Source of the DNA: Saccharomycopsis phalli
Taxonomy: Eukaryota; Ascomycota; Saccharomycetes; Ascoideales; Saccharomycopsidaceae
NCBI GenBank assembly: GCA_020342235.1
Contig: CP073215.1
Coordinates: forward strand, 372,001-436,000
Reading direction: 5' to 3'
DNA: 64,000 bases
Shown: positions 40,735-52,378 of the stretch, one piece after another
How positions within the stretch are numbered: the first letter of the stretch is position 1
How the letters are laid out: every line of letters begins with the position of its first letter
Made by a program: the position numbers and the translations under genes
The notes under the pieces: model-generated
What the model was told of the DNA's origin: nothing
Seen by the model: only the letters and a program-made list of their open reading frames with translations
The model's database searches: none

Positions 40735-40880
40735 CAACACTAAGGCAGCAGTGCCGTACGCTTGCGTCTCTCCTTTCCTGACTCCGTCACCACTTGTATA
40801 GCTAATCTCGCCCCCCGAATAGGTCAAGCGAATATATTCTAACTATCATATCAACACGTATCTTAGTTACTATATTACAA
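40735..40880 (+). repeat. Repeat N2
   Basis: Parallels 14530-14665, from 'gtgccgtac' through 'gactccgtcaccactt' and 'aatctcgcccccc' to 'ttagttactatattacaa'. Confidence 0.55.
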
Positions 40881-41440
40881 GTATGGATTCATAGTATTAG
40901 CAATCTAATAAAGTTATCAGGTCATCTTAATAGTGAACTGATAATGACCTCATGAGCTAAAGATAACTGAAGGCATCTCAGAAAGAATATAAATAGGACA
41001 CAAAATAGTTCGTATAGTAACAAGAAAATGAATTATGACGTACTTAGTGTTGTCTCTTCTCTGATGGAGACCTTGCACTAATAGTAATAAATAAATAATA
41101 AGTAGTAGTAGTGAGCTCAGTAAGATACGAGGTATTATTGATAGTGCCGGGCTATCTTACAAATGTATACTATATTTATTTTGAACTCAAGATCTTCAGG
41201 ACTAAACTACTATCTTTTATACCTGCATCTCTCACATATACGTGTCCATTGTGAGGTGGCGGAGTCATATTGCGTATCATCATAGATCGGCGCTTATGCT
41301 TCCCATGTTGCTTATTCCGCCTATCACGTGACCATCTTCTTGTGTCATACTTCGTATGACGTCAAATTATCTATAATAGAAGATATGGATGCCATAAGGA
41401 TCTGCTAGATTACGTCAGCATGTTGTATGACTTCACCTGC
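40881..41440 (+). repeat. Copia LTR, family J (J2), split by a B LTR
   Basis: The flanks 40881-41035 and 41365-41440 match, in reverse orientation, the J LTR at 52018-52378: 'atagtattagcaatctaataaagttatcaggtcat', 'gataactgaaggcatctcagaaagaatataaatag' and, after the insert, 'aagatatgga.gccat'. Its 5' start is not visible. Confidence 0.7.
41036..41364 (-). repeat. Solo LTR of family B, target duplication AATTA
   Basis: 329 bp from TGACGTACTTAGTG to TATGACGTCA, with AATTA at 41031-41035 and 41365-41369; inserted in J2. Very similar to the copy at 7867-8195. Confidence 0.92.
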
Positions 41441-41496
41441 TAATCACGTGCACCTTCAATGCACCAAAGGAGAGGTATCAGGGATTGCCCGTCACT
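41441..41496 (-). repeat. Fragment of a G1-type LTR start
   Basis: 'aaaggagaggtatcagggattgcccgt' is close to the reverse complement of the first 30 bases of the G1 LTR. Only the end is left, next to G2. Confidence 0.5.
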
Positions 41497-41501
41497 AACA
41501 G

Positions 41502-41817
41502 TGTTATAATTAAAGGTCAAGGCGCCGTTGGATAATAATTATTAGCATCGGAGTGCAGAGAAGTCCGACCCGGTGCATAAGTATTATTTAAGACGGCCAT
41601 TGTTGTTAAATAATAAGGAGGGTTCTCACCCTCGTTATGAGACCAATTATTTAGTATTTATAGGACGTGTTCATTCTAGGAATGGGCATTCAAAAAGAGA
41701 AAGAGAATCATAGTTTATATTGTAGCTTAGAAGGACTGAAACAATAATCAGTCGAGCAAGTACAACAAGTTATAGATTAAACCAGGGAACTCAATAGCCC
41801 AGTCGAGAATTATAACA
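41502..41817 (+). repeat. G2 5' LTR
   Basis: TGTTATAATTAAAGGTC to CGAGAATTATAACA, 316 bp, with near-palindromic ends (TGTTATAATT / AATTATAACA). Confidence 0.93.
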
Positions 41818-41819
41818 TT

Positions 41820-41837
41820 TGGTAGCGCCACAAGGTT
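41820..41837 (+). promoter_or_regulatory. G2 primer-binding site for tRNA-iMet
   Basis: TGGTAGCGCCACAAGGTT, two bases after the LTR, identical to the G1 site and exactly complementary to the 3' end of the tRNA-iMet at 8359-8430. Confidence 0.93.
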
Positions 41838-41843
41838 GGAACG

Positions 41844-42893
41844 ATGTCTGAACGAAGAAACGAGAGGTTGTATAAAACCATCCCTACGTATGATGGAGCG
41901 AGCGAAATCAGCCTGATTATGGATTGGGCACGTATCTGTGAGAATATTCTCCCAGAAATCGACGATACTAGAAGGGAAAAACTTCTTATGGTCCAATCCA
42001 AGCTTAGAGGATCAAAAGCTCAAGCGTGGTTCCAGAAGTTTGTGGAGTCATGTAATACTAATGAAGAGGATACATCGTTGAGAGACATGGTAGACCATTT
42101 CAAAAACTACTTTCTTCCCCAAGATTATCAGTATCAATTGAAAGGACAACTCAATCAACTTCAACAGACCGGGCTGATTAAGGAGTATAATGTTGTAATT
42201 TGGAAAGTCTTTCTTTAGCTGACATCTTTGATAAACTGTTTGTATTAACTTATTTATCTTTTAGGTAAACTACTTACTTATTGTGGGCACATTGCCTCTT
42301 ATTTATAGTCCTCTTATAAGCTACGGCGTGTCGTAATGCCGCTTAACTAATGCCATTTAGCTACGGCGTATTGTAATGCCGTTTAGCTAATGCCGTTTAA
42401 CCAATGCCGATAGCTAATGCCGTCTCGGATTTTAATCATCACAACATATAATCTGCAGTTTGATCAAATAGTAGCCGATTTGTCTACTTATGACCGTGAA
42501 CAAACTTTGGGAAGTTATATGCGGGGTTTGGATGAAACGGTTTATTTACACACCATCGGATTTCTGCCACAAAACTTTATGGAGGCCCAAGTTATTGCTG
42601 AAAAATATGGAGTTGCATTGGAAACACTCAGAAGCAATGCCCCATTTAATCTGAGCAATAATCGATCTTACAGGGAACATAACCTGAGAAGGAGTCAATT
42701 CAACAACTCATACCAAAAGGGTAAGGGGAAGTTCAACAAAAAACGGGTATGCTATTTTTGTGATCGGACAGGACATTTGCAAAGAGATTGCGAAGAGTAC
42801 TTGAAAGCTAAGTCTTCCCGTAACGCGGCTATTAGCCTGCGAGAAGACAGATTTGATGACGCAGACTTGTCCGACGATTCAAAAAAAGAGTAA
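41844..42893 (+). pseudogene. G2 Gag, split by a solo A LTR
   Basis: From ATG 41844 (MSERRNERLYKTIPTYDGASE) the capsid region follows (WFQKFVESCN, MVDHFKNYFLPQDYQYQL), then the inserted LTR, then the second part with LGSYMRGLDETVYLHTIGFLP and a zinc knuckle CYFCDRTGHLQRDC. The end of the frame carries a run A AAA AAA at 42881-42887, a candidate -1 slippery site in the same position as in G1. Confidence 0.82.
42191..42446 (-). repeat. Solo A LTR in G2 gag, target duplication TATAA
   Basis: 256 bp, subtype I, plus-strand TGTTGTAATTTGG to CATCACAACA, with TATAA at 42186-42190 and 42447-42451. Confidence 0.95.
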
Positions 42894-42961
42894 GCCAATA
42901 CCAGAACGAGCCTCTCGTATCGGCTAACTTTAAACAAGCTGCTGAACCATCAGATTATCCG

Positions 42962-45167
42962 GTGATAAGAGTTAATATTACGATTGCTGGTACGTCTATT
43001 CCCGTGTTGGTAGATTGTGGGGCCACAGCTAATTATATTTATACAGGAATTGTTGAAAATTTACGATTAGTTCGCCATCTGTTACGACGCCGTAGAAGGG
43101 TATTTGACGCCTACGGTAAGCCACACGAACTATTGAAGGAATGGATAAGAGAAGAAGCGACGGTGCAAATCGGAGAACAACAACTAAAGTTCGAGTTTAA
43201 AAGTTTTGTTAGTTCTAATGTGGAACATCAAGTTGTATTGGGATTACCATTTTTCGTGAAGTATTTTGAAAAGTTGACCCCAATATTCAAGGAAAGGAAG
43301 GAAGAAGTGAATTCTAAAACGTCTTTTAGTCTCATATCAGCACAAGAGACTAACCGGCTCGCTAAATCAAAGACGTTAGAATGTCACTTAGCCTTAGTCC
43401 AAATGAAGGAAGTGCCAGAAGATGATGATAGCACGACCAAAGTTCGGAATGAGTTGGAAGAACAAATTTATAAATGATATCAAGATTGCTTTGAAAATAA
43501 ACTTCCATTGGGAGGTTCTAAATTTGACCAGGTGGAACATGAAATTCACTTGATACTGGAAGCCAAGACGCCGTATAAGCAACCGTACCGATTAAGTCCG
43601 GGAGATCGAGAAGAATTAAAGAAACAAGTGAAAGAACTTATTGACAAAAAACTCATCTTTCCTGTTTCCTCCCCGTTCGGGGCTCCTGTGCTTTTTGTAC
43701 GAAAAAAAGACGGGTCGAAACGGTTATGCGTTGATTACCGAGGATTAAATGAAGTTACTATTAAATCCCGATTTCCGTTACCTCGTATCGACGATTTGCT
43801 TAACTTGGTAAAGAGAGCAAAGGTATTCTCCAAATTGGATTTAGTATCGGGGTATTATCAAATACCAATCAAAAAGACAGACCGGTTTAAGGCAGCCATG
43901 GTCACGCCATTCGGGCTCACCAATGCGCCAGCCACATTCCAGATGGCTATGAATAATCTTTTACTTCCGTTAGAAAATTTCTGTGTGGTATATCTTGATG
44001 ACGTATTGATTTTCTCAGAAAATGAAAAACACCATTGGAAACACGTGGACGCTGTCCTTAAAACAATGCAGAAAGCTGGTCTAATCATTAGCAAAAAGAA
44101 GTCTGAATTCTTCTTAGACAAAATTAACTTCTTAGGGTTCCAGATTGACGGTGCAGGTGTACATGTGGACCCTAGTAAGATTGAAGCTATCAAGAAATTC
44201 GTTGTTGAAACGACGACGCAAGCACATTCGTTTGTTGGGTTAGCCGGGTACTACCGCCGATTTATTGCTGGATTTTCACAAATTGCTAAACCAATCCATA
44301 ACTATATTAATGCAAAAACTGAATTAACAAAAGAGGTATCCAAGGCTATCGATGAGTTAAAGGATAAATTGATTACAGCCCCAATCCTCATGAATTTTGA
44401 CGAAAACAAATCACTCAGAGTTACAACGGATGCATCGGGAGAAACCATCGGAGCTGTATTAGAACATACGAACCAAGCTGGGAAAACAGAAGGCGTGGTG
44501 GCATATATATCCAAGGCCTTAGTAGGGGCACAGTTGAGATATCCTATTAGAGAAAAAGAATTATTGACGATAATAGAGGCTTTAAAGACTTGGAGACATT
44601 ATCTCACGACTCCGTTCGAGATAGTGACGGACCATCACTCCCTTACTTATTTGAATTCGTCAAAAAATGAGAATAATCGGCGTTTTCTACGGTGGCAGGA
44701 TTTTTTGGCTGCCTTCAATTTCACTATTAAGTATAAGGCTGGGAGTACGAATAAAGCTGCTGACGCCCTTAGTCGCGCCACGTTGAACGCATTGAAAATC
44801 AGCACTATACCAAAGCAAGAGTATTTAAAAGACAGTTATTTTGAAACAATTTGGAACATTCTAGCAGGACAAATGGAGTGTCCCAAGGAACTTAAGTCCA
44901 TTATCGGTCGATATCGGTTCGAGGGAATTGCGGACAGTCAACAAATAATCTACCAAATGTCCGGCTTAAACAGAGCCAGGTTGTGTATTCCGCTGGGACG
45001 CACCCGCTACCGGTTGATACAAGGTGTACACACGGCTGAAGCGGCTACACATATGGGAATTACAAAGATGTTGTACCAATTGCAAGAAAGTGGATATTAT
45101 TGGCCAAAGATGATTAAAAGTATTACGGCATTTGCAAGACTGTGTGATGAGTGTTCAAGGGTGAAAC
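42962..45167 (+). pseudogene. G2 Pol: protease, reverse transcriptase, RNase H, start of integrase
   Basis: Protease: LVDCGATANYIY and VVLGLPFF. Reverse transcriptase: FPLPRIDDLLN, SKLDLVSGYYQI, FGLTNAPATFQ, YLDDVLIFS. RNase H: TTDASGETIGAVLE, REKELLTIIEAL, TDHHSLTYLNSS, AADALSRATL. Integrase zinc domain: HTAEAATHMGITKMLYQLQ and CDEC. The region is broken, ending at A3. Confidence 0.88.
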
Positions 45168-45423
45168 TGTTGTGATGATTAAAATCCGAGACGGCATTAG
45201 CTATCGGCATTGGTTAAACGGCATTAGCTAAACGGCATTACAATACGCCGTAGCTAAATGGCATTAGTTAAGCGGCATTACGACACGCCGTAGCTTATAA
45301 GAGGACTATAAATAAGAGGCAATGTGCCCACAATAAGTAAGTAGTTTACCTATAAGATAAATAAGTTAATACAAACAGTTTATCAAAGATGTCAGCTAAA
45401 GAAAGACTTTCCAAATTACAACA
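45168..45423 (+). repeat. A3 5' LTR
   Basis: 256 bp, TGTTGTGATGATTAAAATCC to AAATTACAACA. The gag ATG (45389) lies within it. Confidence 0.93.
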
Positions 45424-48400
45424 GGTTATGATGCATCCTGCAAGCGTCCTGCAGTTCCCCTCTGAATTAACATTGACTGGTCCAGAGACTTATCATGTTT
45501 GGATGAAGGAACTCGAGGACTTTCTTTTTGGCTTCGGGGTCGGCTTACTTCAATACGCCGAAAATGGAACTCTGAGCATCGAACTGGACGATATCTCGGA
45601 CATTTCTTCTGCTTTCTTTATTGAACAATTGGATAGCGTGTTTGGTATTGTTCTCAAGGCAAGTATTAGCCAAGAGATTCGCGGAATTATTCGCTCCACG
45701 CACTCACGTCTGACTGCTAGAAATCAGTTTTTGTTTCTTCAAGAGAAGTATGGTACTCTCCCACTCCCAGTGGCTCTCACTAGCGCTGGGATTCTGGAAG
45801 AAGCTACTAGGCCCACTGAGTTTGTTGACATCAGGGCAATGCTTCAACGCAAAAATTTGTTGGTTAGATAGCAATTGACTAAGGAGGCAATCATTGCATT
45901 ATGGACTTTGGATAACATGATGCAACTTGGTGTGCCATATCCGGTTATCTCAAGCGTCATTAAAGAGCTTGAACACAAGGGGATTACTACTAATACTCTT
46001 CTGTATCAGGTCTTGCATGAGATAACTGGATCACATGAGTATGTTCGTCTGAACAGTCTTGCACTTTTGGGTCACGATTCTCTGTCTAAGAAGACGTCCA
46101 AACCTCGTCGCAAAGGTAAAAAGAAGGAAAAGCAACAACCATATGATGAAGAGTATCCTCAAGGTATGTTGGCTTATTCCTTCCTTGGACATCTGTTACT
46201 GATACCAACATTTCTTGATACTGGTGCCAGTGGACATTTCTTCTCTGACATTCGTTTCTTTCAAGACATGATTCCAGAGAATGGCTCTATTCTGGGTGTT
46301 GCTGGAAACCTTGCAATTGTTGGGAAAGGTACAGTTCGGATTTCTACTCCAGCTGGACCTTTTATTCTACATGATGTTGGTTACACTCCTAACGGTATTG
46401 CTAACCTTATCTCGGTTGGAAAAGCTTCTAATCATAAGTTAGAGTTTCTCTTCAATCATCAAGGTGCCACTATCCGCTCCACCAAGAAAATGTTTGCTCA
46501 TCGAGATCCACTTTCAAACCTTTACACTGTTTCATGTGAACCTTCTACTGTGATTCCGAAGCAGATTGCTTACAAGGCTGTGTCCTCTGGCCGTGATATT
46601 GATCGCTGGCATAGAAGACTTGGCCACCCTAGCGCTTCTGTTATGGCCTCGCTTTTCAAGATCCATCCACTCTGGAAGGCTGGTCAGAGTTTACTGAGTT
46701 GTACCGGATGTATTACTGGTAAAACTGTTGACTCTGCTCCTAAAGAACGGACCACCAATCCTTCTCAGCCACTTGAGTTAGTCCATGTGGATCTTTGTGG
46801 GCCATTTAACTACGGATCCTACGATGCATCTCGGTATTTCTTGACTATTGTTGACGGCTATACAAAATGGACCACTGTTGTTTGCCTCAATAAGAAATCT
46901 GGATGCACTCAAGGTATCATTAATTTTATTAATACCTCTGAAACAATGTTCCGCAGCAAGGGCTTGACCTACTGCGTTGGTACTCTCCGTACAGATAATA
47001 GAGGTGAGTTTGTGAGTGAAGAATTGACTAACTTCCTCACCAAGCGTGGCATCTCTCACGAAACCACGGTTCCCCATCATTCGTACCAAAATGGCGTTGC
47101 CAAACGAATGAACCGTACACTTCAAGATAAAGCCCGCGCCCTTATGCTTCATACCAATGTTCCAGCTCAACTTTGGCCTGAAGCAATCAATACTGCTGTG
47201 TTTTTGGCTAATTGTACACCATCACGCTCTATTGATTTTGATGTCCCATACAAACGATGGTATGGTCGCTCATTCAACTACAAATTTCTCCGAGAATTTG
47301 GATGTGTTGCTTATGCTCTTATTCCTAAGGCTCTCCGTCAAGGAAAGCTCGATGCTAAAGCCTCTCCTTGTGTCATGATTGGCTATGAATTGCAACGAAA
47401 AGCATATCGACTCTATGACCCCAGAACAAATAAGGTTATTTGCGCTGCTCAAGCAACTTTTGAGGAGGATAAATTTTTTATCCAACTGTGTCTCTGGCGC
47501 TGACTAGCACAATCAATCCTCCTCAAATTTCTGGGGTTGGCAATCCAAAGATTGGAGGGATTCATTCTCTACCTATGAATTCTCAGCCAGCTATTTCTAT
47601 GACTAGAGATGAATTGACAGTTGAATCCGAGCTTGACCCTCTGGACACCTCGTTGATAGTGGACGATAATGATACAGTATCTAAACCAGATGCATGCGGT
47701 AATGCGTCTGATTTGGCTGAAGATACTGGATCTGAGCTTGGTTACTTAAGGGATCATAATACTGCCTTAATTCGCACTGCTGCTCGCGAAATTGGAAATG
47801 AATTAGTCGTTTCTGGTTCATCCAAGTCAAATGAACTAATCATCGCTGACGCTTCAGATGCTGAAATTGACCTGACCTCTACTATTGATCTGATTGATGT
47901 GAGTAATCCTAATGGTTCTAATAAGAATCATCTTGTCCTTGATGATCCTCAACCAAGTCGTGAAGTCATCACGTACCCTGGATTTCTGCACACACCAGAT
48001 GAGCCTGAGTCTCATGCGGATGAGATCAGTGACTCAGAGATACTCGACCCCAGAAGGTTGGAATATATCCCTGGAACTACTGACCTGGTTGCAGGTAGTA
48101 CTTCGGGATCACCCCAACTTCAGGTTGTGAAATATGTATCACAATCTACTTCTGCGGAGTCTGATGCTTCACTGTCGCTGGACAATCATGTTGCCCAACA
48201 AACATCACTGTCTCGTCCTGCTACTCCTCAAGCACAAGAAGTTCCTTACACCAATCCCATTGATTATAAGAACTCCAGTTCATCTCACAATCTCTTCAAG
48301 TATGATCGGTCTCCGTCAGACAAGCGGCCTATCCCATATCCAAGGGTTAAGCGCTATGATCCCAACTATAACCCGTTTTGTGGTGATATACCTCCGACTA

Positions 48401-50373
48401 CTTTTGATAATCTTCCAAAGACACCTCAAAATGAGATTATCTATAAGTACTACGGAAAGCTGAAGATTTCACGTACTAAAATCCCGGATTCTGATCTCAG
48501 ATATCTGGAAGGTGTATCTACTTCAGCTGGTCCTCCTCCTCCGCCTCCGCCTCCACCTTCTGCTTTGCCGCAAAAGCGTCTTATCCGTCACAAAGGCTCC
48601 CAACCTAAGCCCCTTTTTCCTGGTCCGCTTAGTTCTGATGAACATGATCCTACTACCCACCGTTCGTCTTCAGGGAGGGATAAGAAGCCTCGTGTCTCTG
48701 ATATTGTCACAAATGGTTCTTCTAATGATGGTGTCCTGACATCCGTTAAGACGCCACTCTCAGATGATACAGATGAATCCGAAATGAATACGAATGGTGT
48801 GAATTATCCTGCTACTTGTTTTATGGCTGCTAAACATTCTCTTGAGAATGTACCTATGACATTTGATCAAGCTGTTACTTCTGATGATGCTTACTTATGG
48901 AAAGACGCTATTCAAAAGGAAATGGAAGCCCACTATGAGAATCAGACTTTTCTGTTAGTTCCACCTAAGCAAGGTCGTCGACCTATCACTTGCCGTTGGG
49001 TTTTTACAATTAAGAGTGATGGTCAACACAAGGCACGACTTGTGGCTAGAGGTTTTACTCAGATTAAAGGGCTTGATTATGTGGAAACTTTTGCGCCTGT
49101 CATTAGGTATGCTTCTATTCGAATCATGTTGTCCATTGCTGCAAGATATAGACTTACTATTCATCAGATGGATGTGAAAACGGCTTTTCTCAATGGTGAT
49201 TTAAGGGAAGACCTTTACATGATTCAACCTGAAGGTTTTGTGGTCAAAGGAAAAGAAGATCATGTTCTTAAGCTTAATAAGTCGATTTATGGTTTGAAGC
49301 AAGCTCCAATGGTTTGGAATGACAAAATCAATGAAGTGTTACATGTGATTGGTTTTAAGCAAAACTCTGCGGAGTATTGTTTGTATTCTAAGAAAAATGG
49401 GAATTTGTTTATTATGGTCGCACTTTATGTCGACGATCTTCTCATTGCTGGAAATAATCAGACTGAAATTGATAAGGTTAAAGCTCAATTGATGCTGCAC
49501 TTTAAGATGAAAAACCTAGGAGTTGCTAGCAAGTTTCTTGGAATGAACATTAGTCAAGATAAGGCCTCAATACTGCTTTCTCTTCATGATTATGTTCACC
49601 TGATGCTAAAGGAGTATCAGATGGTAGATTGCAATCCTATCTACACACCAGCGGATCCTAATCAGGATCTAACTATAACTGATGACTCAAAGGACTGGGA
49701 TGCCACAATGTATCGATCCTTGGTTGGCAAATTACTTTTTGCTGTTAATACAGTCCGGTTTGATATTGCTTATATTGTTGGTGTGTTATCAAGATATTTA
49801 CAATCTCCAAAGGAAAAGCATTGGGTTGCTGCGAAGCGTGTTCTTAGATATTTGAAGGCAACAGAGGATATGAAAATTGTTTATTCCAGAAAGGATCATG
49901 GGAATTATCTTTTGGGATATTGTGATGCTGACTGGGCTACTGATAAGACGGAAAGAAAGTCAACTACTGGTTTCATGTTTAGGTATAGCGGTGGTGCTAT
50001 TACTTGGAGATCTAGAAAACAGTCGACTATTGCTTTGTCGACGGCAGAAGCCGAATACATGGCATTAACTGACGGTATTAAAGATGCTCTATGGTTACAG
50101 CAGGTGTTTGCAGAACTTGGTATCCCCTTGGCAAAATTGATAGTTCATGATGACAATGTGAGCTGCGTTAATATTGCTAAAAACCCAGTGTCACATGATC
50201 GAACTAAACATATTGATATCAAGCATCACTTTATCAGGCATCATGTGAAAAATGGCAACATTGAACTACGACACCTAACTACTGACAAGATGCTAGCTGA
50301 TATGCTTACCAAGGGATTATCAAGAGAGCAATTTCAAAAACTTCGGATGCTGAGTGGTATGAGGAAATTTTAA
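45389..50373 (+). pseudogene. A3 Gag-Pol coding region (broken)
   Basis: Begins in the LTR with MSAKERLSKLQQ and then follows A1 almost residue for residue: Gag, protease (LDTGASGHFFSD), WHRRLGHP, integrase, polyproline spacer (shorter than in A1), reverse transcriptase (YVDDLLIAG) and RNase H (GYCDADWATD, STAEAEYMAL). About two breaks. It shares many substitutions with A2. Confidence 0.9.
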
Positions 50374-50384
50374 TTATGGGAGGG

Positions 50385-50735
50385 TGTTGTGATGATTAAA
50401 ATCCGAGACGGCATTAGCTAAACGGCATTAGCTAAATGGCATTAGCTAAACGGCATTACAATAGGCCGTAGCTAAATGGCATTAGCTAAACGGCATTACA
50501 ATAGGCCGTAGCTAAATGGCATTAGCTAAACGGCATTAGCTAAACGGCATTACAATATGCCGTAGCTAAATGGCATTAGTTAAGCGGCATTACGACACGC
50601 CGTAGCTTATAAGAGGACTATAAATAAGAGGCAATGTGCCCACAATAAGTAAGTAGTTTACCAATAAGATAAATAAGTTAATACAAACAGTTTATCAACG
50701 ATGTCAGCTAAAGAAAGACTTTCCAAATTACAACA
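50385..50735 (+). repeat. A3 3' LTR with expanded internal repeats
   Basis: 351 bp. The segment 50405-50600 consists of repeated units of the type CGGCATTAGCTAAA and TGGCATTAGCTAAA, alternating with ACAATAGGCCGTAGC blocks; it is about 95 bp longer than in the 5' LTR. Confidence 0.93.
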
Positions 50736-51190
50736 AGAAACGCTCCGATGTCGAATACAGTAAAGGGGAATATGTATTGCTTCACCGCAATGCATTTAGA
50801 ACAGCAAGGCAGAGCAAGGTCAAATTCATGACGCCATTCTTGGGACCATACAAGATTACAGATGTATTGAATCGGACGGCTTTCAAGGTCAGAGTGTCGT
50901 CCAAATTGACCCTTACTACAAACATCCAGTGGGTGCGGAAATATTACGCCATACACAAATTATGGCCTGAGGTGCAACGCGACCCATGGTATAGAGAACA
51001 CCTAGAGGATATTCAAATGATAGTGGATGCGGAAGAGGACTTTGCAGTAGTATTATATGCCGGCAAAGAGAAGCCAGTACCAATTCCTATCCAATGGTTA
51101 CAATTGATCCCGCAAAGAGAACAATTGATCGACGAGGTTGAAGAATTCTGGAAGAATGACAGGGACTTGCCATTCTTAGAGGAGGGATAA
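50736..51190 (+). pseudogene. G2 integrase C-terminal part
   Basis: KKRSDVEYSKGEYVLLHRNAF and FMTPFLGPYKITDVLNRTAFKV form the GPY/F-type module. The block FAVVLYAGKEKPVPIPIQWL follows, as in G1 and G3. The purine tract GAGGAGGGATAA leads into the 3' LTR. Confidence 0.8.
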
Positions 51191-51506
51191 TGTTATAATT
51201 AAAGGTCAAGGCGCCGTTGGATAATAATTATTAGCATCGGAGTGCAGAGAAGTCCGACCCGGTGCATAAGTATTATTTAAGACGGCCATTGTTGTTAAAT
51301 AATAAGGAGGGTTCTCACCCTCGTTATGAGACCAATTATTTAGTATTTATAGGACGTGTTCATTCTAGGAATGGGCATTCAAAAAGAGAAAGAGAATCAT
51401 AGTTTATATTGTAGCTTAGAAGGACTGAAACAATAATCAGTCGAGCAAGTACAACAAGTTATAGATTAAACCAGGGAACTCAATAGCCCAGTCAAGAATT
51501 ATAACA
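51191..51506 (+). repeat. G2 3' LTR
   Basis: 316 bp; by eye it differs from the 5' LTR at one or two positions. Confidence 0.93.
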
Positions 51507-51512
51507 AGCAAA

Positions 51513-51895
51513 TGTAACGATAAAATCCTGGTGGTATCGTTACAATCACTTATAAATTGGCTAATTAACAATATGAAGTATTGTTAACTACAAGATATAA
51601 GTTGTATAGTTATCTCAGAATATATCTCTAAGTTACTTGATGATTTATTAGCTATTTCCTTCTGTATTTATATTACTCCAGAGACAGGGTTACTTCCTTA
51701 ATTAAGGGTTGCCTCAAATCCCCTTTTGGGATTCTTCCATATTCATCTCTGTACACGGCAGTGCTTTGACTTCCTTTCTCGTCACCATAGGCATCATCCC
51801 TTATCCGCACGCTGGCATGTGATGCTCACGTGTCATCCCATGTGACCAACACGTGTATCCCACGTGTCTAATGTAAACGATATTTTGTCGTTACA
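51513..51895 (-). repeat. Solo LTR, family D (D2)
   Basis: Minus strand reads TGTAACGACAAAATATCG to TTTTATCGTTACA, 383 bp, matching D1. It ends 12 bp before tRNA-Gly. The flanks GCAAA and GATAA do not form a duplication. Confidence 0.85.
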
Positions 51896-51907
51896 GATAA
51901 TAACCAG

Positions 51908-51978
51908 GCGTGGATGGTTTAGTGGTAAAATTCATCGTTGCCATCGATGGGCCCCGGGTTCGATTCCCGGTCTACGCA
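51908..51978 (+). tRNA. tRNA-Gly (GCC)
   Basis: 71 nt, acceptor stem GCGTGGA with TCTACGC, D-arm GGTTTAGTGGTAAAATT, anticodon GCC in TCGTTGCCATCGA, T-arm CCGGGTTCGATTCCCGG. A T run follows at 51992-52000 as Pol III terminator. No intron. Confidence 0.96.
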
Positions 51979-52017
51979 TTGCTTAGATTAATTTTTTTTT
52001 CTAAATTCTATTTTTTG

Positions 52018-52378
52018 TGTTATGATGATTAAAGTCCAAGGTTGCATATCCGAAGTTATTATGTCGTAATCTAGCGTTTCTCTCAATGGCTTCCATATCT
52101 TACTATTGTAGATATTCTTATTCTTGTTACTATACTAACTATTTCCTGTTCTATTTATATTCTTTCTGAGATGCCTTCAGTTATCTTTATCTCATGACAT
52201 CATTATTAGTATGACCTCATATTATTATCAGTTCACTATTAGTATGACCTGATAACTTTATTAGATTGCTAATACTATGACCTCATACTCTTAATATACC
52301 ATAAACAGTATGATATCATGATACTGAAGGATTGCTATTTCTCAATACCAGCTTATTTATCATGCATGATGTATTTCA
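52018..52378 (-). repeat. Copia LTR, family J (J1)
   Basis: On the minus strand it starts TGAAATACATCATGCATG, its first bases serving as the stop codon of the pol fragment, and ends TTTAATCATCATAACA, 361 bp. A TATA box (AATATAAATAG) and a tandem block around 'gaggtcatactaataatg' are visible. Confidence 0.72.

Larger units (their letters stand above)
45168..50735 (+). mobile_element. Copia element A3 nested in G2
   Basis: A3 has LTRs at both ends (256 and 351 bp, subtype I), the half-tRNA-iMet primer site GGTTATGA (45424-45431), the purine tract GGGAGGG and the complete domain set, with about two breaks. The flanking pentamers, GAAAC before and AGAAA after, agree only when shifted by one base, and the G2 sequence does not continue simply across A3, which suggests recombination. 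The LTRs differ mainly in the number of internal repeats. Confidence 0.9.
41502..51506 (+). mobile_element. Ty3/gypsy element G2, broken, containing A-family insertions
   Basis: G2 has 316-bp LTRs at both ends and a tRNA-iMet primer site, and carries gag, protease, reverse transcriptase, RNase H and parts of integrase. A solo A LTR (42191-42446) and the element A3 (45168-50735) lie inside it. Besides these insertions it has a few breaks. The outer flanks (AACAG, AGCAA) do not match. The two LTRs look nearly identical, differing at one or two positions by eye, so the insertion is young. Confidence 0.9.

Noticed and set aside
40669-40740. tRNA-like stretch on the minus strand with a B-box-like GAGTTCGAGTCTTG
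   Set aside because: The T-arm pairs, but I could not fold a consistent acceptor stem and anticodon arm. It is at best a degenerate tRNA fragment.
50405-50600. Repeat array in the A3 LTR as an independent satellite
   Set aside because: The same units occur in all subtype I A LTRs at the same place, so the array belongs to the LTR.
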